Part shown: positions 15,131 to 22,787 of the stretch, in pieces | How positions within the stretch are numbered: the first letter of the stretch is position 1 | Layout: each line of letters starts with the position of its first letter | Origin: CF-161 sp035638495 | GTDB lineage: Bacteria > Chloroflexota > Dormibacteria > Dormibacterales > Dormibacteraceae | DNA length: 27,954 nucleotides | Reading direction: 5' to 3' | NCBI GenBank assembly: GCA_035638495.1 | Contig: DASQZW010000306.1 | Coordinates: forward strand, 1-27,954 | Notes under the pieces: model-generated | The model's input: the letters and a program-made list of their open reading frames with translations, nothing else | What the model was told of the DNA's origin: nothing | The model's database searches: none | Translations under genes and position numbers: made by a program

Positions 15131-17555
15131 TGCCGGCCTGGCACGTCAGGGTGAAGTTGGCCTGGTTGGACAGGGCCGCCGGGGACGTCATGACCTCCAC
15201 CTGCTCCCAGCCGTTGAACGTGGCGGGGGGCGACGGGAACAGCGTCCAGGTGACCTGCACCTGCTGGGAGCCCGGTCCGCCGAAGGACACGAAGGTCTGC
15301 GTGGTCTGGATGGCTCCGTCGCTCCGCAGCCACTGGTACTGGACCTGGATGGCAGCACTCCTGGTGTAGGTGATCGTGCCGGTGAACGTGAAGGTCACTC
15401 CTGACGGGCAGTTGAACGAGGTCGCGCTGGGCGGGCTGACGATGGCCGAGGCGCTGAAGGGAGGCGAGGGCGTGGTCGGGACCGGAGTGGGCGTCGGGGT
15501 GGCTGTGGCCGGCGTGGTGGGCGCGGTCGTCGGGGCCTGGGTGGGTGCGGACGCGGTCGACTGCTGCCCGGCCGTGGGCGTCGGGCTCGGGGTCGGCGAC
15601 GGGCTGGGGCTCGGCGCCGAGTTCACGACCTCGAACGTCTGGTCGTCCAGCTCGGCCACGTTGCCCGCCAGGTCTGTCGCTTTGATGGAGACGCTGTGCG
15701 GCCCCACCGTCGGGATGGCCAGGGTCGGGTAGAAGTTGACGTCGTTCGAGATCTGCGTCCAGCCCGAGCCGTCGAGGCTGTAGTCCACCTGGGCGACGCC
15801 GCTCAGCGTGTCCGCCGCCCCCAGGCGCAGCTGGCCCGGCCGGTCCAGCACGATCCCGGTCGGCGTGGCCATGGGCCGGAACGCGAGCGCGTGGATCGGG
15901 CCCGCGTGCACGTTCAGCGGGTGCAGCGTGATGACGGGCGGAGTGCGGTCGATCGTGAACTTCACGATCCTGCAGCGGGGCGACGACCCGCTGCAGGAGA
16001 TGACCAGGTAGACGCCCTCGTCGGTCACCGTGAACTTCCCGCCCGGGTGGATGTGCACCACGCCAGGCCCCCTGACCGGCGGGGCCGCGGTCGGAGTCGC
16101 CGGTGCCGCGGGCGCCGCCCCCGAGGCGGCCGGCGTCGGAGTCCCGGATGGCGTCGGCGTGGCCGACGGGGATGGGATCGGCGTACCGCCGCCGCTGGTC
16201 ACTGGCTGCACCGTCGTGCTCCACGAACCGCCGGGCGGCACCGCGAGCGTCACCCCGCGGTTGTAGACCCCACCGTCGTGGACGCCCCGGACCGCGGGCG
16301 TGGCCGGCACCAGCCGCCCGCAGTTCTTGCCGGGGCCGTCGTAGCTGACGATCCACACCGGGTTGTAGCCGACGTTGGTGTAGGAGCCCAGCGTCTTGGT
16401 CGTGCTGCCGTCCCAGGGGTCGGTGATCGAGTAGTCGTCGGCCTCGCCCCCACCGCCCTGCGTGACGACCACGAAGTGCGAGCCCGTCTGGCCCCGCAGC
16501 AGGCCCACGATCGACGGCTTCCCCGCCTTGAGGTAGGAGTCCAGCTGGTCCCAGCCGAAGTCCATCCGCGTGCCGCCCTGCACCCTGCCGCTCGTGCAGC
16601 CCGGCGCCGTCTGCCAGATGATCGGGTCGGCGGCCGAGCCGAGGCACGCGTTCAGGTCGGCCGGGGAGAGCACGGCGCCGTAGTAGTTCAGCAGCATCGT
16701 GGTGGACGTCAGGGCGCAGCCGAAGCCGCCGATGGGGTCGCCCCCGAGCTGCATGATCGTGCTCTGCCAGGAGGGGTCGTTCTGGCTGAAGACGGGGACG
16801 CCGCATGGCGATCCGGGCCGCGTCGACGGGCTGGGCGACTGCGTCTCGGTGCGCGCCGCGCTGGCCGGGCCGGTCAGCGGCGAGGGACCGGGCGGGCCCG
16901 AGGCCGACTCCACGCCCTCCAGCAGCCCGACCTGGCCGGCGGCGGTGAAGCACAGCGACGCCGAGTGGCCGTGGGCGAACACATCCAGCGGCAGGTCCGT
17001 CACCTTCTGCGGGGCCTGCCTGCCGTCGGCGCGCACGGTCCAGACCTCGAACCCCGCCGGCCGGAAGGCCGACAGCGCGCGGCCGATGACGTAGGCCAGC
17101 TCGTCTGCCTGTGGCGACCAGGCCGGGCGGACCGGGGCCAGGCCGCGGTGGACCTGGGCCAGGGGATGCACCGTCGCGGGGCCGCCCACGTCGATGTACT
17201 GGATACGGGCGTTGTCCATCAGCTCGTCGTCCGCCGTGACGTAGGCCAGGCGCCGGGAGTCGCTGGACAGGGCGAGCAGCGAGTTGAACATGCCGGGCAG
17301 GGACGCAGCCGGCTCGACGCGGAGGACGCGCAGGTCCGAGTAGTCGAGGTTGGAGATCCGGATGGCCGTGCTCTGGTCGTCGCTGAAGAGGGTCGCCACG
17401 TGATCGGGCGCGTTGACGCACTCCTGAGCCGAGGACGCCACATGGAGCACGGGCCGAGCGTGCAGCAGCACGTCCGCTCCGACGCCGGCGACGCCGACCA
17501 GGATCCCGCCCGCGGCGGCGATCCCGGTCCATCGGGGCAGGGCCGGAAACTTCAT
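15126..17555 (-). CDS. Exported multidomain protein: propeller-like, C39-like cysteine peptidase, Ig-like modules
   Basis: This 809-residue protein has an N-terminal hydrophobic helix (about 10-33) acting as signal or anchor. Residues 45-235 resemble TolB/PD40-type propeller blades (SSDSRRLAYV; WSPQADELAYV). Residues 250-400 match the papain-like peptidase C39_2 fold: PVFSQNDPSW, GCALTSTTMLLNYYG with Cys280, SHFVVV with His360, ITDPWDG with Asp379. Pro/Ser/Thr-rich linkers follow, then a beta-domain with LSGVAQVDYSLDG typical of Ig-like or chitobiase-C-like modules, a second PT-rich linker and a C-terminal beta-domain with a Cys pair. The intact triad suggests an external cysteine peptidase or amidase. 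Start: ATG at 17555 with GGGAGG upstream at 17569-17574. The 23-bp element at 17636-17658 is upstream. Confidence 0.8.
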   Translation of the reverse strand: MKFPALPRWTGIAAAGGILVGVAGVGADVLLHARPVLHVASSAQECVNAPDHVATLFSDDQSTAIRISNLDYSDLRVLRVEPAASLPGMFNSLLALSSDSRRLAYVTADDELMDNARIQYIDVGGPATVHPLAQVHRGLAPVRPAWSPQADELAYVIGRALSAFRPAGFEVWTVRADGRQAPQKVTDLPLDVFAHGHSASLCFTAAGQVGLLEGVESASGPPGPSPLTGPASAARTETQSPSPSTRPGSPCGVPVFSQNDPSWQSTIMQLGGDPIGGFGCALTSTTMLLNYYGAVLSPADLNACLGSAADPIIWQTAPGCTSGRVQGGTRMDFGWDQLDSYLKAGKPSIVGLLRGQTGSHFVVVTQGGGGEADDYSITDPWDGSTTKTLGSYTNVGYNPVWIVSYDGPGKNCGRLVPATPAVRGVHDGGVYNRGVTLAVPPGGSWSTTVQPVTSGGGTPIPSPSATPTPSGTPTPAASGAAPAAPATPTAAPPVRGPGVVHIHPGGKFTVTDEGVYLVISCSGSSPRCRIVKFTIDRTPPVITLHPLNVHAGPIHALAFRPMATPTGIVLDRPGQLRLGAADTLSGVAQVDYSLDGSGWTQISNDVNFYPTLAIPTVGPHSVSIKATDLAGNVAELDDQTFEVVNSAPSPSPSPTPSPTPTAGQQSTASAPTQAPTTAPTTPATATPTPTPVPTTPSPPFSASAIVSPPSATSFNCPSGVTFTFTGTITYTRSAAIQVQYQWLRSDGAIQTTQTFVSFGGPGSQQVQVTWTLFPSPPATFNGWEQVEVMTSPAALSNQANFTLTCQAGT

Positions 17556-17635
17556 CCTCTGATTCGCCTCCCAAACTGCTCGGCCGGCTGCTGGTCCAGG
17601 TCTGCCGCGTGCGGCGACAGGTAGCCTGGCGATGA

Positions 17636-17658
17636 CCGCTTAAAGATCGCCAAAGGCC
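17636..17658 (-). promoter_or_regulatory. Shared 23-bp upstream element, copy 1
   Basis: Read on the minus strand it is GGCCTTTGGCGAT, two variable bases (CT here), then TTAAGCGG. It lies 80 bases upstream of the ATG of the C39-like gene. A second copy is found upstream of the other minus-strand gene (19930-19952), with 21 of 23 identical positions. Its position suits a promoter or activator site; the recognising factor is unknown. Confidence 0.6.
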
Positions 17659-17704
17659 GCACGACCGCCCGAGGGGCACGGCATGCGCGCGCGCAGCGTC
17701 GCCG

Positions 17705-19828
17705 TCAGCCGGCGACGCCCTCCGCCGTGAGGCAGCGTTCGTCCATCGCGGTCGTCTTGCCAGCGGCGCCGCTCACCCGCCAGTAGGCGGTGATCGTGTG
17801 GCTGCCGGGCCCCAGCGGGATCACGGCCGTCGCCGCCCTTCCCTCGCTGTACTCCTGATGGTTCGCGAGGTTGGCGGGTCCGAACGCGTTCTCCTGGGCC
17901 GGCCCGCCGTCCACCGAGTAGGCAAGCCGGGTCTCGGCGTCGACGTCGACGCTGAGGTTGGCGCTCAGGGTCAGCAGCGCCGCGCGGCCGGCCGAGCCGT
18001 TGTTCACCGCGACCGTCATGCCCGGCATCGGCTGGGCCCCGTTCGACGCGGTGGTCGAGACGGAGCCGCCCGCGCAGGCGGCGGCGGCCGGCGCGGCGTT
18101 GGTCGCGCTCTCGACCGACAGGCAGCGCCTGTCCATGGACGCGGTCCTGCCGGCGGCGCCGCTGACCCGCCAGTACGGGGTGATGGTGTGGGTGCCCGGG
18201 CCCAGCGGGATCACCGCGGTCACCTCGCGGCCCTCGCTGTACTCCTGGTGGTCGGCGAGGTTGGCGGGTCCGAACGCGTTCTCCTGCGGCACGATGCCGT
18301 CCACCGAGTAGGCCACGAGCACCTGAGCGTCGATGTCTACGGCTACGTTGGCGCTGATCGTGACCACCGCTCGCCGCGACGCGGTGCCGTTGTTGATGGT
18401 GGTGGCCAGGCCGGCGATGGCCTGGGCCCCGTTGGGCGCGCTCGACGCGATCGCGTTGCCCGCACAGCTGGCGCCGGCGACGATCGGGCTGGCGTCAACC
18501 GGCGCGCCCGCGTCCACGCTCCTGACGGTGAGGCAGCGCGCGTCCATGTGCGCGGCCTTGCCGGCCGCGCCGGCGATCCGCCAGACGGCGGCGATGGTGT
18601 GCTGGCCCGGGCTCAGCGTGATCACGGCGGTGACCGCGCGGGCCTCGTAGTACTCCTGCACGTCGGCGAAGTTGGCGGGGCCGAACGCGTTCTCCTGGGC
18701 CTGGCCGCCGTCGACCGAGTAGGCGACCAGGACCTGGGCGTCGGCGTCGACGCCCAGGTTGGCGCTCAGGTCGACCAGCGCGGTGCGGCCCACAGCGCCG
18801 TTGTCGAACGCCACGGCCAGATTCGGGATGAGCTGGGCCGCGTTCGGAGCGCTGAACGAGATCGAGTTCCCCGCGCACGCCGTCCCCACCACCATCGCCG
18901 GCGTCCCTACACCGCTGGCGCCGATGCCCGGCCCGCCGGCGGCGCCCGTGGTGCCCTTCGAGGGCGTGGCCGACGGCGACGCGGTGGGAGAGGTCTGGGG
19001 GATCGGCGAGGCGGCGCCGCCCCCGGGCTGGGCGCCGGACGCCTGTGCGGTGCGGTTGCCCGAGATCAGGCTCGCGGCGACCGACTGGATCTGGGCGCCC
19101 GCAAAGTGCAGGATGCCGAGACCAGCCAGCGCGACGGCGCCGACGAGGATCGCGCGGCGCGTGAAGCGGCCGATCAGCGGGCGCTGTTCCAGCGCTCCCT
19201 GCATCCGGACCGGGGCGGCGTCCGCGGCCTGGGCGGTCACCTGGAACGCCCACTGTTTCGGGTCGGCGAACCACGCGATCTGCGTGCAGGCGACCCGCAC
19301 GCCGACGCCGGCCACCCCGCCGGCCGGCACCCGCAGCGCTCGCGGCGAGAACTTCAGGGCGACCGCCTGCTCCGGGTCGGAACCCTCCAGCTGGACCGTG
19401 ATCGCGGTGTTGCCGACGTTGTTCAACCGGACCCGATGTCGGCCCGTGAAGCGGGCACGCGATGTCCGCGGGAGCAGCTCTGCTGTCAGCTCCGTGAAGG
19501 GTGCGACGTCCAGCGCGCCCTCCTCCACGACCGACGTGGCCACATCGGCGCCGCGCGACCGCACGCGGACGGCGAAGGGCAGCGAGCCGGCAGGCGCGTC
19601 GGCGGTGCGCGGTGGCCTGAAGATCAGCCGCGCGACGCCGTTGGAGCCTGGGAAGAGCGAGACCGTGGCCGGCTCGACCTCGGTCCATGCGGCCGCGGCG
19701 CCGAGCACCTCGACCGCGAACGCGCCGACGACGTCACCGGTGTTCCAGATGCGGACCGTGCAGGTCGCCTCCCGTCCGGGCTCCACGGAGACCGCTTCGG
19801 GCTCGAGCCGGATCCTGTGTGCGTTCAC
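17705..19828 (-). CDS. Single-pass membrane protein with Ig-like N-terminus and three external Cys-bounded repeats
   Basis: This 707-residue protein has residues 1-215 as two beta-sandwich modules of the NEW3/COG1470 kind (VSVEPGREATCTVRIWNTGD; VRLNNVGNTAITVQLEG). One membrane helix lies at about 226-248, preceded by GRFTRRAIL (positive-inside), so the Ig-like modules would be cytoplasmic and the C-terminus external. A PS/TP-rich linker follows, then three repeats of about 119 residues at 318-436, 455-573 and 585-703. Each begins with CAG, contains ENAFGPAN, EYxE and a GAAG block, and ends MDxRCL, so a Cys pair may form a disulfide. Function is unknown. The GTG at 19828 lacks its own Shine-Dalgarno and overlaps the stop of an 8-codon mini-ORF. 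Confidence 0.75.
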   Translation of the reverse strand: MNAHRIRLEPEAVSVEPGREATCTVRIWNTGDVVGAFAVEVLGAAAAWTEVEPATVSLFPGSNGVARLIFRPPRTADAPAGSLPFAVRVRSRGADVATSVVEEGALDVAPFTELTAELLPRTSRARFTGRHRVRLNNVGNTAITVQLEGSDPEQAVALKFSPRALRVPAGGVAGVGVRVACTQIAWFADPKQWAFQVTAQAADAAPVRMQGALEQRPLIGRFTRRAILVGAVALAGLGILHFAGAQIQSVAASLISGNRTAQASGAQPGGGAASPIPQTSPTASPSATPSKGTTGAAGGPGIGASGVGTPAMVVGTACAGNSISFSAPNAAQLIPNLAVAFDNGAVGRTALVDLSANLGVDADAQVLVAYSVDGGQAQENAFGPANFADVQEYYEARAVTAVITLSPGQHTIAAVWRIAGAAGKAAHMDARCLTVRSVDAGAPVDASPIVAGASCAGNAIASSAPNGAQAIAGLATTINNGTASRRAVVTISANVAVDIDAQVLVAYSVDGIVPQENAFGPANLADHQEYSEGREVTAVIPLGPGTHTITPYWRVSGAAGRTASMDRRCLSVESATNAAPAAAACAGGSVSTTASNGAQPMPGMTVAVNNGSAGRAALLTLSANLSVDVDAETRLAYSVDGGPAQENAFGPANLANHQEYSEGRAATAVIPLGPGSHTITAYWRVSGAAGKTTAMDERCLTAEGVAG
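17720..18076 (-). repeat. External repeat 3 (residues 585-703)
   Basis: Third Cys-bounded repeat, from CAGGSV to the MDERCL region. It shares ENAFGPANL, HQEYSEGR and ITAYWRVSGAAG with repeat 2 almost exactly, so repeats 2 and 3 are the most recent duplicates. Confidence 0.85.
18110..18466 (-). repeat. External repeat 2 (residues 455-573)
   Basis: Second Cys-bounded repeat, from CAGNAIAS to MDRRCL, with the same ENAFGPANL, HQEYSEGR and YWRVSGAAG blocks. Confidence 0.85.
18521..18877 (-). repeat. External repeat 1 (residues 318-436)
   Basis: First Cys-bounded repeat, from CAGNSISF to MDARCL. It is more divergent (VQEYYEAR, VWRIAGAAG) than repeats 2 and 3. Confidence 0.85.
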
Positions 19829-19851
19829 AGCGCGTCGCGGGGAAGGCTCAT
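19825..19851 (-). CDS. Possible 8-residue leader peptide
   Basis: ATG at 19851 opens MSLPRDAL, then a TGA that overlaps the GTG start of the repeat protein (GTGA). GAGG lies 9 bases before this ATG, whereas no purine-rich site lies at normal distance before the GTG. Either the main gene is translationally coupled to this mini-ORF, or a one-base error hides a start at this ATG. Confidence 0.35.
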   Translation of the reverse strand: MSLPRDAL

Positions 19852-19929
19852 CAAAGGTGTCCTCACTCTGGTTGGGAGAGCTGCTGCGGCGACCGCCGGG
19901 CGCGATCGCACCAGCGGGTGTAGTACCTG

Positions 19930-19952
19930 CCGCTTAAGAATCGCCAAAGGCC
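19930..19952 (-). promoter_or_regulatory. Shared 23-bp upstream element, copy 2
   Basis: Minus strand: GGCCTTTGGCGAT, then TC, then TTAAGCGG. It lies 101 bases upstream of the GTG at 19828 and differs from copy 1 only at the two central bases. It is in the divergent intergenic region, so it could also affect the plus-strand Tat-protein gene. Confidence 0.6.
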
Positions 19953-20080
19953 CGCGCCGGCGCTGCAGGGTTTCAGCGGTCCGACCACGTCTCGTGATCC
20001 ACCCCGGGCGTGACCCACGTATCGAGGGATGGGCCAACAGGCCGGCCAGCGCTGGCGATGCCGTCGATTCGTGAGGGTGA

Positions 20081-20101
20081 GGTCGCCACCGGAAGGCGAC
20101 C
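20081..20101 (+). promoter_or_regulatory. 5'-leader hairpin before the Tat-signal gene
   Basis: GGTCGCC (20081-20087) and GGCGACC (20095-20101) form a perfect 7-bp GC stem with a 7-base loop, ending 13 bases before the ATG and touching the GGGAGA that may serve as ribosome-binding site. It could tune translation. Otherwise the divergent gap 19852-20114 shows only the 23-bp element. Confidence 0.35.
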
Positions 20102-20114
20102 GGGAGACAAAGGA

Positions 20115-20384
20115 ATGGCGGAGCTCACACGTCGTCGGTTCCTGACGTACACGTCGCTGGGCGTCGCCGGTGCCGCGGCTGCCGTGGTGGGCGGCGCGGA
20201 GCTGGTGTCGAGAGCAGCAGGATCCGGCGCAAGCTCTGGGCCGCACGCGGAGCCGATCGTCCTGATGGTGCGCGACGCCGGCAGTGCCGAGGTCGCGCTG
20301 ATGGTGGGGACCAGCGAGAGAATCTACCGAGACCGGGACCTGGTCGGGCGGCTGGTCGGCGCCGCCGCCCAGGTCGGGAGGTGA
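20115..20384 (+). CDS. Small Tat-signal protein
   Basis: This 89-residue protein begins MAELTRRRFLTYTSLG and continues into an Ala/Val/Gly-rich hydrophobic segment, a typical twin-arginine (Tat) signal with RRxFL. The mature part is only about 50 residues (PIVLMVRDAGSAEVALMVGT, then ERIYRDRDLVGRL) and has no cofactor motif that I can see. The ATG at 20115 fits the Tat signal and has GGGAGA at 20102-20107; the longer in-frame start upstream would bury the signal. It ends 4 bases before the DUF4331 gene, so the two are co-transcribed. Function is unknown; it may be a small partner of the DUF4331 protein. Confidence 0.8.
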   Translation: MAELTRRRFLTYTSLGVAGAAAAVVGGAELVSRAAGSGASSGPHAEPIVLMVRDAGSAEVALMVGTSERIYRDRDLVGRLVGAAAQVGR

Positions 20385-20388
20385 CGCG

Positions 20389-21756
20389 ATGTCATCCCAT
20401 CGCGAAGCGCCCGAGATTTCGAAGGACCCGGTCGCGGACAACACCGATACCTACGCCTTCGTCAGCCCTGACCGGCCGGACACGGTGACCCTCATCACGA
20501 ACTACATCCCGCTCGAGGGCCCGGCCGGCGGTCCCAACTTCTACGAGTTCGGCGACGACGTGCTGTACGAGATCCACGTCGACAACGACGGCGATGCCGA
20601 GCCCGACGTCACCTACCGCTTCAGGTTCGCGACCCGAGTCCGCAACCCGGACTCGTTCCTCTACAACACCGGCCCGATCACCTCGCTCGACAGTCCCAAC
20701 TGGAACCGGCGCCAGTTCTACTCGGTCGCCCAGGTGCGCGCCGGGCGGGAGACCGTGCTGGCCGAGGACGTGCCCTGTCCACCGTGCAACATCGGTCCTC
20801 GCTCGACCCCCGGCTATGCGGCGCTGGCCCAGGCCGCCGTCAGTCGTCTGCGGACGGGCGAGACGGTGTTCGCCGGCCAGCGGGACGAGGGCTTCTTCGT
20901 CGACCTCGGTTCGATCTTCGACCTCGCCGACCTGCGGCCGTTCGAGAACCTGCACCTGATCCCGTCCCCCGCCGCGCCCGGTGTGGACGCGACGAAGGGC
21001 CTCAACGTCCACACCATCGCGATCCAGGTCCCGAAGCAGCACCTCACCCGCGATGGCTCCATCCCGACCGACGTGCACGACCCGCGGGCCGTCGTCGGGG
21101 TTTGGGGCGCCGCCAGCCGGCGCCGGGTGCTCATCCGGCAGGACGAGGACGACGAGGTCCTGTCGGGGCCGTGGGTGCAGGTCTCCCGGCTGGGCAACCC
21201 GCTCTTCAACGAGGTCATCGTGCCGATGGGCCGCAAGGACCTCTGGAACTCGCTCCCGCCGAATGAGGACCGGCGGTTCCTGCAGTTCGTTCAGCAACCG
21301 GAGCTGGCGCGACTGCTGCCGGTCCTGTACCCGAACGTCTTTCCGCACCTGGCCGCGCTCGGAGCCGCCCGCGCCGACCTGGTCGCGATCCTGCTGACCG
21401 GGCTTCCGGCAGGGCTGGTGCCCGGCTTCCAGAACTTCACCGGTCAGACGCCGGCCGACATGCTCCGCCTGAACCTGGCCATCCCGCCGGCAAGGAAGCC
21501 GAGCATCTTCGGGCTTCTCGGCGGTGATCCTGCGGGCTTCCCCAACGGTCGCCGGGTCCAGGACGACGTCGTGGCGATCGAGCTGCGCGCGGTGGCAGGC
21601 GTCACGTTCCCGCTGGTCGACCGCTCGTTCACGCCCGACGCGGCTGCCGGTGCGCTGACGGATGGCCTGACGCCGGCCAGCAACCCCGTCGCATTCCTCT
21701 CCAGCTTCCCCTACCTGGGGGTGCCCAACGACGGGTTCGATCACCCGTCCTCGTAG
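20389..21756 (+). CDS. DUF4331-family protein
   Basis: This 455-residue protein opens MSSHREAPEISKDPVADNTD followed by TYAFVSPDRPD, the hallmark start of DUF4331 proteins, with the expected later blocks (NFYEFGDDVLYEI, NPDSFLYNTGPI, FFVDLGSIFD, NVHTIAIQVP, NPLFNEVIVP). The family's biochemical role is not established. Many members are exported; this one has no signal peptide or membrane segment of its own, although the preceding gene encodes a small Tat-signal protein. The stop is followed after 15 bases by another small gene with a good ribosome-binding site, giving a three-gene set. Confidence 0.9.
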   Translation: MSSHREAPEISKDPVADNTDTYAFVSPDRPDTVTLITNYIPLEGPAGGPNFYEFGDDVLYEIHVDNDGDAEPDVTYRFRFATRVRNPDSFLYNTGPITSLDSPNWNRRQFYSVAQVRAGRETVLAEDVPCPPCNIGPRSTPGYAALAQAAVSRLRTGETVFAGQRDEGFFVDLGSIFDLADLRPFENLHLIPSPAAPGVDATKGLNVHTIAIQVPKQHLTRDGSIPTDVHDPRAVVGVWGAASRRRVLIRQDEDDEVLSGPWVQVSRLGNPLFNEVIVPMGRKDLWNSLPPNEDRRFLQFVQQPELARLLPVLYPNVFPHLAALGAARADLVAILLTGLPAGLVPGFQNFTGQTPADMLRLNLAIPPARKPSIFGLLGGDPAGFPNGRRVQDDVVAIELRAVAGVTFPLVDRSFTPDAAAGALTDGLTPASNPVAFLSSFPYLGVPNDGFDHPSS

Positions 21757-21771
21757 CCGGGAGGTCATTCA

Positions 21772-22107
21772 GTGGAGCCCGGCGGCGGCGGACTGCCGCC
21801 GGCTCCGCCACTGGGGAGGTACGCAGTGAGCGTGGTGCTCGATATCGGCGATGACGTCGGGGCCCTGGTGCTGTACACGCCGCCGGCCCTTGCCGGCCGG
21901 GAGATCGAGGTGAGCCCGGCCGGAGACGAGGGACGACGGACCCACACCGGGGTGCTTCTGCGGCGCTTGGTCGGCCGGACGTTCTACGCCGCGGTGTATC
22001 CGGCGCTCCGCGCCGGCGCCTGGCGGATCTGGACCGATGACCAGTCCCTTCCGAACCGGGTGATCATCACCGGCGGGGTCGTGACGGAGCTGGACTGGCG
22101 CGGCTGA
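21772..22107 (+). CDS. Small conserved hypothetical protein downstream of DUF4331
   Basis: This 111-residue protein starts at GTG, supported by GGGAGG at 21758-21763 (8-base spacing). The body (SVVLDIGDDVGALVLYTPPALAGREIEVSP, broken by a basic HTGVLLRR stretch, then FYAAVYPALRAGAWRIW and VTELDW) has alternating hydrophobic strands and looks like a compact all-beta domain. I recall similar small proteins near DUF4331 genes in actinobacteria, but no function is known. No signal peptide is visible. An in-frame GTG at 21826 is an alternative start closer to the conserved part. Confidence 0.75.
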   Translation: MEPGGGGLPPAPPLGRYAVSVVLDIGDDVGALVLYTPPALAGREIEVSPAGDEGRRTHTGVLLRRLVGRTFYAAVYPALRAGAWRIWTDDQSLPNRVIITGGVVTELDWRG

Positions 22108-22114
22108 CGATCCG

Positions 22115-22132
22115 CCGGCGAGTGCGCGCCGG
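22115..22132 (+). terminator. GC hairpin after the DUF4331 set
   Basis: CCGGCG (22115-22120) pairs with CGCCGG (22127-22132) across a 6-base loop, 7 bases after the stop. No T-run follows, so termination is only a possibility. A second small hairpin (CCGATG/CATCGG, 22166-22180) lies in the leader of the sigma gene. Confidence 0.3.
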
Positions 22133-22199
22133 AGCAGAATGCTCGCGAAGGTGCAGAGGACTGATCCGATGGCACATCGGCACCCGTAGGAACCTGCGG

Positions 22200-22787
22200 A
22201 TGACGCCGAGCAAGCGGGCGCTGAGTGAGCGGAGCGATCCCGAGCTGGTCGCCGCCCTCGTCGCCGGCGAGATCGACGCCGTCGACGTGCTCTTCACGCG
22301 ATATGGCCGTGTCGCCTACTCGCTGGCGATCCGGATCCTCGGTGACCCGGGCCGAGCAGAGGACGTTGTGCAGGATGCCTTCGTGCGAGTGTGGAAGCGG
22401 GCCGCCTCCTTCGATGCCCGCCGGGGCTCCCTTCGCACCTGGCTGCTGACGGTGGTCCGCAACTGCGCAATCGATCATCTGCGGGGCTCGCTGCACGAAC
22501 GCTCGGAAATGGAGCTTCAGGTCGAGGTCCGGGCCGAGGGCGAGGGCTCCAACCCCTGGCGCGAGGTCTCCCAGTCGCTCGAACGGGACGCGGTGCGAGT
22601 CGCCCTCCGCTCGCTGCCAGGAGAGCAGCGACAGGCCATCGAGCTGGCGTACTACGGCGGCTACTCGCAGCAGGAGATCGCCCGTATGGTCGACGCGCCG
22701 CTGGGCACGATCAAGGGCCGCACGCGATTGGGCCTGGAGAAACTGTGCTCCTACCTGCAGGGCAGGGGACTGATCGATGGCGACTGA
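22200..22787 (+). CDS. SigK-like ECF sigma factor
   Basis: This 195-residue ECF sigma factor has region 2 with ALFTRY-type DVLFTRYGRVAYSLAIRIL, AEDVVQDAFVRVWKRA, and RTWLLTVVRNCAIDHLRG. Region 4 follows with LPGEQRQAIELAYYGGYSQQEIARMVDAPLGTIKGRTRLGLEKL. The ATG at 22200 is preferred because earlier in-frame codons (from 22122) encode an Arg/Cys-rich run unlike the family. The 3' end overlaps the anti-sigma gene by 11 bases. The pairing with an RskA-type anti-sigma factor identifies the SigK-like class. The adjacent DUF4331 cassette is a plausible but unproven target. Confidence 0.9.
   Translation: MTPSKRALSERSDPELVAALVAGEIDAVDVLFTRYGRVAYSLAIRILGDPGRAEDVVQDAFVRVWKRAASFDARRGSLRTWLLTVVRNCAIDHLRGSLHERSEMELQVEVRAEGEGSNPWREVSQSLERDAVRVALRSLPGEQRQAIELAYYGGYSQQEIARMVDAPLGTIKGRTRLGLEKLCSYLQGRGLIDGD

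Noticed and set aside
15128..15146. ACGTGCC/GGCACGT hairpin as terminator
   Set aside because: It lies within the last codons of the minus-strand gene and has no T-run.
15696..17624. A 642-codon plus-strand open frame opposite the C39-like gene
   Set aside because: Composition is Arg/Gly/Asp-rich with no domain, while the minus strand encodes a clear multidomain protein.
20392..21768. A 458-codon minus-strand open frame opposite DUF4331
   Set aside because: It is the antisense shadow of a strongly recognised DUF4331 gene; high GC keeps such frames open.
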